Assembly (NCBI GenBank): GCA_030267565.1
Contig: BRXU01000002.1
Location: 6,887,501-6,951,500 of the forward strand
Length of the DNA stretch: 64,000 nt
From: Pleodorina starrii
Taxonomy: Eukaryota; Chlorophyta; Chlorophyceae; Chlamydomonadales; Volvocaceae
Direction of reading: 5' to 3'
A program made the position numbers and the translations under genes. Numbering within the stretch: position 1 is the first letter of the stretch; each line of letters opens with the position of its first letter. Positions 10,198 through 21,300 of the stretch are shown one piece after another. The notes under the pieces are model-generated. The model was not told where the DNA came from. It ran no database searches and was given only the letters and a program-made list of their open reading frames with translations.

Positions 10198-11160
10198 GTG
10201 TCCCCGAACAGCCAAGCGCCGACCAGCCTCCCAGCCCCGCCCGAGGTAGAGGAACAGCGCGCTAGCCAGCTACTCGAAGAGTCTTGGCGGCGCCTCAGCT
10301 CGTCCACCCCGTCAGGGCCCCTCCCCGAAGCGGCAATGCCCGATGAGGCGTTCGAGCGACAGATGCACGCCACGGCCAGAAACCCAGCGGACTTCCAACC
10401 GGGCCTGCTCAGAGCGTGCAGCACGGTGTGGCGCCGATACTTTGAGCTCCATAACGGCGGGCGGGCGCTCACCCGCAGCCAGAAGATGGTGCTGCAAACG
10501 ATAACGGAAGGCGTGCGATTCAACTGGGTGGGGGCCCCGGGGGCGGCAGCCCCGCTCCCGCCGTTGCGGCGGAAGAAGCGGCGCATAGTGCTCCAGATGA
10601 TATTCCAGGCCGTCGGCAACGGCGCAGACCCCGAGTCCTACCTGACCGGCCAGGAGCCGCATGCTATCCAGTTCCCCAACCACCGCAGCACCGAAGCGCA
10701 CGCCGAGTTCGTCACTGCGGAGCTGCAGAAATGCCTCAAAACCGGCGTGACTCGGGAGTGGCCCGCAGAGTGGGGCCAGCCCACCGTAGTCAATGGCCTG
10801 CGGGTGGTGGAGGGCAAGAAGCTGCGCCTCTGCATGAACCCCATGTATCCCAACCTCTTCATGGAGATCCCGCCGCTGAAGTACGAGTCCCTGGCAGACC
10901 TGCCCGAATTCCTCCGCAAGGAGGACTTCATGTTCACCACGGACGACAAGAGCGGCTACTGGAACCTGCTGCTGCACCCGGACATGTACCGCTTCGCGGC
11001 GTTCGAGTGGCAGGGCCAGCTGTACTGCTGGCTGGTGATGGCTTTCGGTGATGGCTTTCGGGTTCGCTCCGGCCTGCTGGGTCTACAGCACGCTGAAACA
11101 AGAGCTGTTCCGGCCGCTGAGGGAGAGAGGGGTCAACCTGGCGTACCTGATCGACGACTG
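10198..11160 (+). pseudogene. DIRS reverse transcriptase, N-terminal part
   Basis: Translates to a linker (MPDEAFERQ at 10336) followed by RT motifs: RLCMNPMYPN, TTDDKSGYWNLLLHP (first catalytic aspartates), FEWQGQLYCWLVMAFG, then after a frame change FAPACWVYSTLKQELF and the active-site box YLIDD, where the LINE at 11161 cuts it. A 13-base tandem duplication (11035-11060) shifts the frame exactly at the MAFGF motif. Either that or the LINE alone makes the gene non-functional. The remainder lies at 19645-21000. Confidence 0.85.
11035..11060 (+). repeat. 13-bp tandem duplication in the DIRS RT
   Basis: The sequence gtgatggctttcg occurs twice head to tail (11035-11047, 11048-11060). One copy restores a continuous RT frame through MAFGFAPACW. 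The duplication adds 13 bases and so inactivates the frame. Confidence 0.95.
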
Positions 11161-11176
11161 TTTTTTTTTTTTTTTT

Positions 11177-12627
11177 CTGCGAGGGACGTTACAAGGACTG
11201 GGAAAGCGAAGCCCAACGGGCAAGCCGAGCAAGACCGGCAAGCCGCAACAGCCTGGCAAGAAGCCCAAAAAACCACCGCAAGGAGCCAAGGAGAGAGAAA
11301 AAGCCAAGCAACGCCTAAACTCGCAGACAGGACAGGGACAGGGACGGGGGCAGCAAGGGGCCAGGAGCCACTGCTGCACGGGCGGCACACACGGCCACCC
11401 CTACCTCCAAGACACCGAGGAGGGAACTGAAACCAACACCAGGGCCCAACACCAGGGCCAAACCCCAGGGCCCAACACCAGGGCCAACACCACGGCCCAA
11501 CACCAGGGCCAACCCCACAGCCCAACACCAGGGCCCAACACCAGGGCCCAAAACCAGAGCCAACACCACGGCCCAACACCAGGGCCAAAACCACGGCCCA
11601 ACACCCGGGCCAGCACCACGGACCAACAACAGGGCCCGTCACCGGAGACAAGCCCCAGGGAGGGGCAAAGGCCCCAACAGCGACCACAGCGACAACACAA
11701 CCACAACCTGCACAACCTCAACAGCCAAGGGGCGAACCCTACACCCTGGGCGACAGCAACAGGAACAACAAACAAAACCGGGCAACCGCCGCAGCGAACC
11801 AGGGCAAAACGAGCCCCCCCCCACCGGGGAGCACCAGAGAAAACAGAAAACCCACAGCACGCCCGAAGAGAACCCCGCACCACCGAAACCGCCTCCCAGA
11901 GCCACAAAAGCCGCAGGGACGGTGCCACACAAGCGCACCGGAGACAAACAACAACCGACCCCACCCTGGGGGCGTCCCCGCAAGACAGCAGGCCCGAAGA
12001 CACACCTCCCTCCCAAGACACCCCGCACCGCAGGAACCTCACTCCCACGTCCCCCCGGCTCCCAAGAACCCCCACGGGCGCAGCAGGGGCAACACTGCCT
12101 GGCTGGAAGCCTGGGCACAAGCGCGCCGGCGACAAGACACCCGCAGACCCCACCCTGGGGGCGACCCCCGAACCGCACCTGCCTCCCACGGCGGCCTGCA
12201 CCACACCAACCCTGCACCGAAGCCCCCCCGCCCCTCCCCAGTCCCCCCCGAAACCCTCCCCAGACCCCCCGGCGCCACACGCACCCCACTCCCAAGAACC
12301 CCCCCCTCCAGGCCGCAGGGGCAGCACCGCCGGGTCAGAGACCAAGGCACGAGAGCGCCAGCGACAAAACACCCACAGACCCCACACAGGGGGCGACCCC
12401 TCAAGACAGCAGCCTCCGAACCGCACCTGCCTCCCGCGGCAGCCTGCACCACACCAACCCTGCTCCTAAGCTCCCCCGACCCCCAAGACCCCCTCCGGCC
12501 CCACCCACAGCAAGCCCCGCACCGCACCCCCCTCCCTAGGCAACCCGCACCGCACTCCCCCCACCCTCGAGGCCCCTCGCACCCTAAGGACCTCAGACAC
12601 CGAGATCCCCCACTCCCAACACCCCGC
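11177..12627 (-). other. LINE C 3' UTR (1451 bp)
   Basis: Sequence between the ORF2 stop and the poly(A). It includes the CCCAACACCAGGG-type minisatellite (about 11420-11640) and a block rich in G runs on the sense strand nearest the stop. Other copies of this UTR stand at 336, 6323, 27238, 37033, 39061, 44930 and 47348, and small differences separate subfamilies (for example cagggagggg versus cagggatggg near the minisatellite). Confidence 0.88.
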
Positions 12628-15600
12628 TCACGACGGCCCCGGCTGCCCTGTCAGCTGAGCTGCTGCCTGGCTGGGCTGGGCGCTGATGGCTGACCCGGAT
12701 GGGGAGACCTGCTGTGCTGCCTGGGCGCCCCCGGCGGGTGCCTGTGGTGCTGGGACCGGGGCCACCCGGGACAGATGAACCTGCAGACGCGGGCTGCTGC
12801 CAGCCACCCGCTGCACGGAGCAGAGGACGCCTTCATGCGCCCAGGAGGCTTCGAAGGCATCCAGCCGGCCGGGCTTCAGCTGTGCTGTGATGTGGCCCCG
12901 GGGCAGCCCCGCCAGAGTGTCCTCGGAGAGCGCCGCCATGCTGAAATGTGCCCTCATGAGACGCTGCAGCTCCCCAATGACGCAGCCCACCACCGTGGCC
13001 GACGGATGGTCATCAGGCTCCGCCCTGTGGTAGTGGCCCCAGACCGCCCACAGCCAAGTGGCTCGAAGGGCTGCCCACAGCAGCTGCAGCCCAGGGCTGG
13101 TGGGGTAGGCCGGCCACCCTCCCGGCCAGTCTCCCAGCAGCACAGCCGGCTGTCTGAAAGGCAAGTCCGCGGCCCCGGAGACTGTTGCCCACAGCTCTGC
13201 CAGCCAAACCCGAGCTGCGGTGTAAGCCCCGCACTCCAAGAAGACGTGGGTCAGGCTGGCGACATGCAGGTTGCCGTCCACCGAGCAGCTAGGAGCAGAG
13301 CAGTGGGCACGCTGCGGCTGACCTTTGGAGGCCAGGTACACCCCGCACGGGAGCCGTCCATGGTGCAGCCGCCAGGCGAGCGCCTTGGCCCGGTTGCTTG
13401 CGGGGCAGTCCCACAGCCGCTGCCAGGCCCGCCGGCGGTCGAGGGGAGACATGCCAGCCGGGCCATCAGCTGCCGGGTCTGCCTCCGGGGCCGGCCCGGC
13501 GGGTGCCGACGGTCCGGCGGCAGCACCGGGGTCCTGCTGGTGCGGTGCCGCATGGCGGCTGCTAGGCTGGCTGACCGGGCTTGCAGCGGCCGAGGGCAGT
13601 GATGGGGGGGAGGAGCGGGGCCGCATCCAGCCGGGGCTGGGCGTGGGGTTCATGGCAAACCACCGGCTGCGGCTGGGTGCTTGCTGAGCCAGCCAGTGTT
13701 GGTGCCAGCGGGCCTCCTGTTGCTGTAGCTGGCTGTGCGGCTGCTCGGGCCACGCCGCGGGCATGAGGGGCTCCGTGTCCTGGTCCCGGCCCCAGCTGTG
13801 ACCGCGGGCGGTGAGGCGGTGGCGCACCTCACTCACTGTGTAGTGGATGAGGGGCAGCGTGCCGTGGCCGTGGCTGAGGGGGTAGCACTGGACCGAGTCC
13901 CAAAGCCCCAGCAGCTGGTATTCCACTGGCCATGAGGAGGCGCGTTGGGCCGGGGGCGCCTCACTGTATTGCTGATGGTCCTCCAAGGTCCAGTGTCGGC
14001 GCGGCTTGCGGCCCGGCAGCACGCAGGCTGCAGGCCAGTCGGCGTCCCCTGCTGCTCCGGCCTGCTCGCTGTCTGGGGGCACCAAGCGGCCGTTGGGCAG
14101 GACGGCCCACAAGACTCCCGTAGGGCTGCTTACCCGGCTGCCATCGGGCGACAGGAGCCAGTCGGGCGCCGGTGGCAGTTCGGGGTCCAGGGGGTCGGCT
14201 GGCAGCAGTCTCCGCCAGTCGGTTGGGATGGCCCCAAGGACCGCCTGCATGAGGGGTTCGTGCTGGGTCATGGGCGACGCTGCACGGAGCTCGGCCAGGG
14301 TGCGGGGTCCCAGGTGGGCGGTCCCAGCCGGCGGGGTGAAGGGCTGGTCGGTGGCGGGGTCACGCAGGGCTGCATTGAAGAACAGGGGCTCATGCAGGAT
14401 GGCACGCGCGTCCGTGGTCTCTGGGTAGGCCAGCCGGGTCGGGAGCGAGGAGCGGTAGGACTGCACCAGGCTGGCAATGAACGTAGGCAGGCTGGGGGGC
14501 GGTTCCGCCGTGCCATACACCCAGCCCCACCCAGTGGTCCCATCCGGCCTGTACTCGTCGAGCAGACCCCGCATGATCTGCTTCCATGGCTGCTGGCCGG
14601 GCTGAGCGAGCTGGGCGAGGGGCTTCGCATGCAGGGCGACCATGAATGCGTCGAGGTCGAGATGGCCGACACCGCCACAGTCGTGATCCTGGCAGGCGAT
14701 CTCCGGGCCAGGCTTCAGCAGGGCCCGTCCGTGGCACACCAGGGACGCGTCTTCCTCCAGGAGCGACCAGGCCACAAAGCCGTCGATATGCTTGCGGAGT
14801 GCCGCCAGCTGGGGTGGGGTGGGGCGGATGATGGAGAGGTGGTATGCCAGGGTGTTTCCCAGCACCTGTTTGGCCACATGCACCCTGCCCACGAGGCTGA
14901 GGCCGTGTCGCCGCCACACATGGCCGAGACGCTGAACCCGCTGAATTCTGCTGGTGTAGCAGAGCCGCGCGGCCTCCGCCGGGTCCAGAGTGAGAGGGAT
15001 TCCCAGGTGGCGTGGGGGTTCCTCACCGGGAGTCGGGAAACTCGCACCAGTTGCGGCGTTGGGCCCCACCACCGGCTCGTGGGTACCCAGCACCATCCCC
15101 TTCCCCTTGCTGGCATTGACCCGTGCGTTGCTGGCCCTGCAGAACAGCTGGACTGCCGCGGTAGCGACCTCCCCATCCCTGTCGACATTGCTGACTGTGA
15201 GCACCGTATCGTCCGCGTGGTGGGTGACAGGGGGGGCTGGCACGTTGTTGGGGAGGGTGGGGGTGCGGAGAGCGTTGGTGCTGCGCAGGTGGTGCAGGTA
15301 CGAGGTGAGAGGTTCCAGCTGCATGACCCACAGGACGGGCGACAGGGTGCTGCCCTGCTGAAGGCCGTTGCGGACCGGGAAAGGTGCTGACTGGTGCCCA
15401 TTGACCACCACCCGGCAGGAGCCATCTGACGTGAGCAGGCGCAGCCAGTGCTGTGTGTGCTGACCGAAGCCCATGGCCTCGGCCACCCGGTAGAGCCAGG
15501 GGCGATGGACCCGGTCGTAGGCCTTCTCGATGTCGAGTATGATGAGGGCTGCCGGTTGCTGCGAGTGCCGCACCCACTCCGCCAGGGCCAGGTGGTAAAG

Positions 15601-17460
15601 GGTGTTGTCGCGGATGTCCCGGCCGCTGACGAAGGCAGTCTGCAGCGGGTCTATCAGGTAGTCCAGTGCCGGCTGTAGGCGATTGCTGACGGCCTTGCAG
15701 ACAAGCTTGTAGTCGCATTGGAGCAGGGTGATGGGCCGGTAGCTGCTCAGGCTGGGCCGGGGCAGGCCTTTGCCTTTGTAGATGAGAGTGATGACCCCTT
15801 CACGCCAGCTGAGCGGCAGGGAGTCGGCAGCTGCGGCCCCGGTCTCCACGGATCCCTGGGTGAAGGCTGCGTTGGCGGCGGCGAGCAGCAGCGGGCCCAG
15901 CAGCGGCCACAGCACCCGGTACACCTCATAAGGCAGGCCGTCCGAGCCAGGGGCGGTGCCATTCAGACAGGACGACAGAGCAGCCGCAAGTTCGTCCAGC
16001 TGCAGCTCGCCGGCGGCTGGGGCTGCGTCGGCAGCTTCCCTGAGGGGCTGGGGGAGCCGGCGGCGGAGGTGCTGCAGGAGCTGGTCTTGGGCTGTCAGGT
16101 CCACCTGCTCCACCCGGAACAGACCCGTGGGGCTGTCACTGCTGTACATGGCGTGGGCCGCGGCTGTGATAGCGGCGGCCGCACCCGGGTCACTGAGCGG
16201 AACCGGGAGGGGCTGACCCGGGACTGAGAGGTGGGTGACTGGCTCCCGGGTGCGCACCTCGCGTCCGAGCTGGTGGAACCAGCCGGTGCCCTTGTCGCCA
16301 TGCTGCGTGTACGCGGCGTCCAGCGCTGCTGTGCGGCGGATGGCGGCCTGTTTGACTGCCGTGGTGAGCTGGCTGCAGGCCTGTGCTGCCAAGGCGCCGG
16401 CGTCGGGCCCGGGCATAGCATGCTGCATGGCTGCCAGGGCTGCACACGCAGCGTGTTTGGCCGCCCTCAGGCTGGCGGCCTGGTCCGTCAGGTGCTGTCT
16501 GTGGAGGTGATCGGCTGCACTGCGGAGGCGACCTTTCAGACATTCCCACACCTCACGTGGGTCAGCAGCGGCGTCTTGCTGCTGGACGGCCTGGATTGCC
16601 AGCTCCACTGCCGACTGCAGGCGGGGCAGCAGGCTGGGGTGGTACAGCAGGTACGTGGGGAACGCCCAGCTGCTGCGGCCGAGGGTGGGGAGCCCTGGCA
16701 GCGCCAGCTCCAAGAGCACCCCATGATGATCCCCCGGGGCGCCTGGCACCACCCGAACAGCTGTCACGTACTGCTGCAGAGGTTGGCTAATGAGCCAGCG
16801 GTCCAGGCGTGCCACCGGCGGTCGAGTTGGTGATGCCGGGTGAGTGAAGCCCCCCCCCACGCCGGAAGACAGCCAGGGGTCGACCAGATTGGCCCCGTGG
16901 ACCAGGGCCTGCAGTGCAGGCCTCCCGCCGGCCCGATGGGCAGACGGTTGGGCCTCGTCACCCGCATGCAGGACGCAGTTAAGGTCCCCTCCAAGCAGAA
17001 TGTGGCGGTCTGTCTCGAGGTAGGGCTGCAGGCTTTGGAAGAACTCTGGGCGGCTGGCGGCCACCGACGGGGCGTAGATGCATAGGAGGCGTAGGCGAAG
17101 GTGGAGGACATCCCAGTCCCAGCAGCAGACACGGCCGGCAGTGTCCGAGGTGTACGGGTGCTGCACACAGCCCGGCAGGCTGATCCCTGGCCGCGCCAGG
17201 ATGGCTGCCCCACAGCTGAGGTCCGTCCCCGGGCTGTAACCCCATTTGCCCCGCCAGGGGGCCCCCGGGCCGCTGCCTCGTTGTAAAACTGACTGCAGTG
17301 CTGCTTTGCTGCCCAGGTTCGCCTCCTGTACGAAGGTGACATCCGGGTTGCCTGCGACCTGCTGCTGGTAGCAGAGCAGCCTGGAGGCTCGCGCCCGCCC
17401 AAGCCCATTGACGTTTACGGTCAGGAGCTTGAAGGTGGGCGCGGTCCCGTCGGTCCTCAT
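12628..17460 (-). CDS. LINE ORF2: AP-endonuclease / reverse transcriptase / CCHC finger
   Basis: 1610 residues, no internal stop. Residues 1-250 form an AP-type endonuclease: NVNGL (16-20), the IYAP box, GGDLNC (near 157), RLDRW (near 218) and DHHG (near 244). The RT domain follows: LSWREGVITLIYKGKG (near 545), YRPITLLQCDYK, DIEKAYDRVH, GLQQGSTLSPVLW and the active site HADD (near 748). A Cx4Cx12Hx4C finger lies near 1387-1410, as in zf-RVT domains of L1-type elements. The protein nicks target DNA and copies the LINE RNA from the nick. The start is chosen because ATG overlaps the ORF1 stop (ATGA, 17457-17460), suggesting reinitiation. The same overlap is kept at 26381 and 38496. Confidence 0.93.
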   Translation of the reverse strand: MRTDGTAPTFKLLTVNVNGLGRARASRLLCYQQQVAGNPDVTFVQEANLGSKAALQSVLQRGSGPGAPWRGKWGYSPGTDLSCGAAILARPGISLPGCVQHPYTSDTAGRVCCWDWDVLHLRLRLLCIYAPSVAASRPEFFQSLQPYLETDRHILLGGDLNCVLHAGDEAQPSAHRAGGRPALQALVHGANLVDPWLSSGVGGGFTHPASPTRPPVARLDRWLISQPLQQYVTAVRVVPGAPGDHHGVLLELALPGLPTLGRSSWAFPTYLLYHPSLLPRLQSAVELAIQAVQQQDAAADPREVWECLKGRLRSAADHLHRQHLTDQAASLRAAKHAACAALAAMQHAMPGPDAGALAAQACSQLTTAVKQAAIRRTAALDAAYTQHGDKGTGWFHQLGREVRTREPVTHLSVPGQPLPVPLSDPGAAAAITAAAHAMYSSDSPTGLFRVEQVDLTAQDQLLQHLRRRLPQPLREAADAAPAAGELQLDELAAALSSCLNGTAPGSDGLPYEVYRVLWPLLGPLLLAAANAAFTQGSVETGAAAADSLPLSWREGVITLIYKGKGLPRPSLSSYRPITLLQCDYKLVCKAVSNRLQPALDYLIDPLQTAFVSGRDIRDNTLYHLALAEWVRHSQQPAALIILDIEKAYDRVHRPWLYRVAEAMGFGQHTQHWLRLLTSDGSCRVVVNGHQSAPFPVRNGLQQGSTLSPVLWVMQLEPLTSYLHHLRSTNALRTPTLPNNVPAPPVTHHADDTVLTVSNVDRDGEVATAAVQLFCRASNARVNASKGKGMVLGTHEPVVGPNAATGASFPTPGEEPPRHLGIPLTLDPAEAARLCYTSRIQRVQRLGHVWRRHGLSLVGRVHVAKQVLGNTLAYHLSIIRPTPPQLAALRKHIDGFVAWSLLEEDASLVCHGRALLKPGPEIACQDHDCGGVGHLDLDAFMVALHAKPLAQLAQPGQQPWKQIMRGLLDEYRPDGTTGWGWVYGTAEPPPSLPTFIASLVQSYRSSLPTRLAYPETTDARAILHEPLFFNAALRDPATDQPFTPPAGTAHLGPRTLAELRAASPMTQHEPLMQAVLGAIPTDWRRLLPADPLDPELPPAPDWLLSPDGSRVSSPTGVLWAVLPNGRLVPPDSEQAGAAGDADWPAACVLPGRKPRRHWTLEDHQQYSEAPPAQRASSWPVEYQLLGLWDSVQCYPLSHGHGTLPLIHYTVSEVRHRLTARGHSWGRDQDTEPLMPAAWPEQPHSQLQQQEARWHQHWLAQQAPSRSRWFAMNPTPSPGWMRPRSSPPSLPSAAASPVSQPSSRHAAPHQQDPGAAAGPSAPAGPAPEADPAADGPAGMSPLDRRRAWQRLWDCPASNRAKALAWRLHHGRLPCGVYLASKGQPQRAHCSAPSCSVDGNLHVASLTHVFLECGAYTAARVWLAELWATVSGAADLPFRQPAVLLGDWPGGWPAYPTSPGLQLLWAALRATWLWAVWGHYHRAEPDDHPSATVVGCVIGELQRLMRAHFSMAALSEDTLAGLPRGHITAQLKPGRLDAFEASWAHEGVLCSVQRVAGSSPRLQVHLSRVAPVPAPQAPAGGAQAAQQVSPSGSAISAQPSQAAAQLTGQPGPS

Positions 17461-19644
17461 GGCTGCGCGCCACGCGCCGCCCGTCGGGAGGGGCGGCCGT
17501 CGTGGCGGGCGATTTGGGTTCGGGCCTGCTGCAGTTGGCCCAGAGCAGCGACGATGAAGGAGCGCACGTGCCCGGGGGTGGGGTGCAGGCCCGGCAGGAA
17601 TGGGGCCAGGGAGCGCAGATGGTCGTGGTAGACCTTCAGAAATGCGCCGGCAGAGCTGCGATTGCCGGTCTGAGCTTGGAGGGCGGGCTCCAGGGCGGAT
17701 TGGGCCGCTGCCAGCACCTCGGGCTGCACATGCGGGCACCGTGGGGACAGATAGCTGTGGTTCTCGCGCAGGAGGAGGGCGTCCAGTTCCATTGCGCCGA
17801 GGGGCGCTGGGGGTGACAGGTCCAGCTGGTGCAGTGCCCGGCGGCAGAAGGCGACCACGACGGGGCGGGGATCGACGAGCTCCGGAGACTCCAGTCGGGG
17901 GTGGTGGCGGATGAAGAGCTTTCGCAGAACCGCCTGGAAGGCGATGGACGAGCAGGCGGGGTGGGGGCATGCCGCGAAGTAGTCCACGAACTGGTCGTGG
18001 TACCCAGCCGCAAGGGTGTCTGCGGGGGGGACCCACTGGCTGGGCGTGGCTGTGATCAAGCTAGCGGCCCGCAGCACGTCGAGCTCCGCGGTCGGCAGTC
18101 CCAGGGCCGGGGCAGTGCTGGGGCCCGGCGGGGGCTGGTGTGGAGGGCTGGCGGCCTGCGCTGTGGGGCTGTGGGCGGCCAGCTGGGGCGGCGGGCCGTG
18201 AGCTGCCCAGCCGGGGCTGGGCGTCAGCTGGGGGGGCAGCTCGGGCCCCCCGTCCCCCCCGGGGCCGTGGTGGCCAGCCGTGCCTGTGGGTGGAGCCTGG
18301 GGCGGTGGCTGGGTCAGCGTGGGCCCGCCCCTGGCCGAGGTGGGGTCGAGGGGCTGGTGGTGGCGGGTGAAGGCGTCCGGTTGTCGCCACCACCGCCCGG
18401 TGCTGCCGGCCTGGGGAGATGTGGGGGCTCTGGAGGGGCCCTGCTGCTCCTGGTGGGGGGTCCCACTGGGGCTGCCCTGGTGGGCCCCTGGGGGGGCCGC
18501 CAGCGTGGCCGGCTCAGCCGCGGGAGGGGAGAAGGTGCCGCCGATGGGAGTGGAGTCGGGGCCCCAGCCCTGGGGGTTGGCGCCAACCCCGGCCCGGGGG
18601 TATGGGGACAGACGCCGGTTCTGCGCATCCTGGATGGTCCGCAACACAGCTGGGAGGCTGTTGGGGCCGTCCGGGGCCTCCACCAGCTGGGGTCGGCGCC
18701 ACCATGCCTGGCCATCAGCCATCCCAGGGGAGGAAGGGCTGAGGGCAGCCGAGGCAGGGCTGGGGGCTGGGGGCCCTGATCCCGCCGTGGAGGGGGTGGG
18801 TGGGCCAGAGGGGTGGGCCGCCGGCGGCCGGGGAGCCTGGGCTGGTGCGGGCAGGGGGCCCGGGCTGCCGCCTGCTGCCATCACAGCCACCCCCACGGCA
18901 GCCGGCCTCCCGAGGGCCGGGGCGGCTGTTGGTGCGGTCTCGGCGGCTGGGTGAGTGCCGTCCCCTGCTGCTGGTGCGCCGGGCGCCGCCTGCACCGCTG
19001 GTGGGGGCCCTGCGGCGGGCGCTGGTGGTGGTTCGGCCGCGGGAGCTGCTGGTGAGTCGGTCACTGGCGCGTCCCTCATGTCGAACACGGAGATGCGGAC
19101 AGTGAGCTGGTCGATCAAGAACGACCGAGGGAGGGAGAGGAGGTTGGGGTCCGACGGCGGAGCGGCCACGAAGGCGACCAGGTGGGATGCATCAGGCAGG
19201 GCGCCTGGCGTACCGGAGCGGGTCATGCCGTCGCCCAGGACTTCCCCCACAACCAGGTCCTGCCCTTGGGAGGGGGTAGCTGCCAGGCCTGCACAGCTAA
19301 GCAAGGCCCCAGTGACCCCTTCGAGGGTATAAGTGCCGGGGAGCCCTTTGATGAGGAGCTTGTGGCTGTGCGGTCGGGCCAGGTTGTAGTACGGCTGCAC
19401 CGCGACTTCGATGGTCGTCCCCTGGAAATCGACTGGTAACGAGGACCGTCGGAGGAATGCCCCCGCCGCGTTCTCTGCTCGCAGGCCGGGTGCTGGGTTC
19501 AGCACCACCCCCCGGTGGCGCCCTTGGCCGAGGAGGTTGATGCTGACGAAAGTGCCTGGGCTGGCGTTCATGGCGGCCTGGACGGCTGCATTGCACCACG
19601 CTTCCCACACCGCTTCATCGGCCGCCTCCCGGGGGGCGGCGGCC
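17457..19644 (-). CDS. LINE ORF1 (gag-like, nucleic-acid-binding type), 5' end uncertain
   Basis: About 729 codons open on the minus strand, ending in the TGA that overlaps the ORF2 ATG. The first part contains HSHKLLIKGLPGTYTLEGVT, which resembles the strand pattern of an RRM fold. The middle 300 residues are very rich in proline, alanine and glycine and probably disordered. The C-terminal 200 residues (from ELDVLRAASL) look globular and helical, with several Cys and His but no clear zinc knuckle. By position it should be the LINE RNA-packaging protein. The frame continues past the junction into unrelated DIRS antisense sequence, so the true start is unknown; MNASPGTF near 19570 is one candidate. 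Confidence 0.72.
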
Positions 19645-21000
19645 CCTAACAGTGCGGTGGCGGCGCACACCCGCGAGGAGGCCCAGCATTTGTGCCGAGT
19701 GGTGGTCGGCCTGCTGACCGCCCTGGGCTTCACTCTGAGCCTGGAGAAATGCCAGCTGCGCCCATCGCACCGCGTCCGATTCCTGGGCTTCATAGTCGAT
19801 ACGGAGCGGGAGGCGTTCGAAGTCCCCGAAGAAAAGGTGCGACAGCTGGAAGAGATGGTGGCCCAGCTGGAGGCAGCCGGCTCGGTCTCCAAGCGGGATG
19901 TGGCGCGGGTAGCTGGAACCATCATGGCCTTGAGCCTGGCGGTGGCCACGGCGCCACTCCACGCCCGCGTGGTGGGACTGGCCATGGCAGGGGCGGTGAG
20001 CTGGGACGCGGCGGTGGGGGACACGGGAACTTTCCTGTCGAGGGCCCAGCTGTTTGTGCGGCTGCTGCGATGCAAGAACGGCAAGACCTGGTGGCGGAAG
20101 GGGCCCGCACTGGTGCTCCGGGTCGCGGGGGACGCGTCAGAGCGGGCGTACGCCGCTTTCCTGCCCGACGGAGAGATGGGTCCGGGGGAGGCGAGCCAGA
20201 TGGTGGTGTATTTCACCCCCGAGGAGCTGGGCCGCATGAAGAAGGGCGACATGTCCAGCACGGAGCGGGAGCTGCACACCGTGGCGCTGGCCGTGGAGTG
20301 GCTGCAGGAGCGGGGCCCGCAGTTGCTGGTGGGACGCCTGCTGCAGTACCAGACCGACAGCCAGGCCGCGACATGCTGTGTGCTGGGCATGAAGGGCAAG
20401 GGCATGTGCCTGCGGCGGGTAGACGAGCTCTACCAGCTGTGCGCGGAGACCGACCTCGAGGTGCAGCTGGTGTGGTACCCCCGAACGGAGCAGCTGCAGC
20501 AGCTGGCGGACGCGCTCTCCAAGTACGAGGACGGCTCGCAATGGTGCCTGGACGACGGGGTCTTTTCCCGCCTGTGGGCGGAACCGTGCCTGGCGGGAAG
20601 AGGCCCCGCAGTCGACGTGTTCGCGGACGCGTTCTCCACCAAGCTGCCGGGCCGCTTCTTCTCGCGCCATTGGAGCCCAGGCGCGCTGGCCATCGACGCT
20701 TTCACCCAGCACTGGGGCGAGTGGGCCCGGCAGGGCGTCCTGTACATCAACCCACCCTTCGACCAGATGGGACGGGTGGTGCGGAAGATCGCGGATGAGC
20801 GGCCCGACTGCGTACTCATAGCACCGGTGTGGCCGCGGTGGTGGCGGGCGCTGCTGGTAAGCCTGCCCATCCGGGCCCGGAAGCGCCTCCCGCACATCCC
20901 CCACCTGTTCCGGCCGGGACCTCAGGTCCCCGGCGGACCGGGGCGCGAGCCGAAGGCCCCCCGATACGCAGTCGAAGCAGTGTACATCCTGTGGCGGTGA
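19645..21000 (+). pseudogene. DIRS RT thumb, RNase H and methyltransferase-like domain
   Basis: Resumes the DIRS gene after LINE C (AVAAHTREEAQHL) and runs to TGA at 20998. The RT end includes KCQLRPSHRVRFLGF. RNase H carboxylates are visible in order: GDASERAYAAF, STERELHT, TDSQAA and QLADALSK. The last 130 residues contain DVFADAFSTKLPG and YINPPFDQMGRV; NPPF is the catalytic motif IV of adenine-type methyltransferases, and DIRS elements are known to carry such a domain. This half is unbroken, but it lacks its N-terminal half because of the LINE. Confidence 0.88.
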
Positions 21001-21300
21001 TCGAGGGTCGGGAGGGACCGAACTGCCTAGGCCATGGCCGAGTGATGGGGGCAAGGAGACCTAGCCCGGACGCGGCACGGTGGCGGGGGAAACCGGGTAT
21101 GTGGACGGACGGCGAGGGGCTGGCAAGTGCCGGACACGGGTCGTGGACGACGGCCGCCGGGGAGCGTGAGGCGGCAGGCACCGGCAGCCGGCGCCGCGGG
21201 CAGAAATAGGGCTCAGGGGCCGTGAACTAGCTGAAGCGAGGAGTTAGATCGCCGGGGCGCGGGCTGACTGGACGAAGGGGCAGGGAACGGTGCGACACGG
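21001..21300. other. DIRS non-coding segment after the RT gene
   Basis: Three hundred bases between the RT-RNase H stop and a SINE tail. High GC with no convincing frame or RNA motif. By position it belongs to the DIRS element, ahead of its internal repeats. Confidence 0.6.

Larger units (their letters stand above)
11161..19644 (-). mobile_element. LINE copy C: near-complete L1/Zepp-like element
   Basis: The best-preserved LINE here: 16 T (11161-11176), 3' UTR to 12627, intact ORF2 (12628-17460), and ORF1 open from 17457 to the left junction with DIRS near 19644. It interrupts the DIRS RT just after YLIDD, and the RT reading resumes at about 19645. I could not identify a clean target duplication. 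The 5' end lies inside or at the start of ORF1, so this may be slightly 5'-truncated. Lack of internal stops suggests a recent insertion. Confidence 0.9.

Noticed and set aside
17461..18036. N-terminal extension of ORF2 to 18036
   Set aside because: It overlaps ORF1 in another frame and has no conserved motif. The ATG overlapping the ORF1 stop is the better start, and the endonuclease begins within ten residues of it.
19645..20405. Extension of the ORF1 frame into 20405
   Set aside because: That part is antisense to the DIRS RNase H gene across an insertion junction, so it is not LINE coding sequence.
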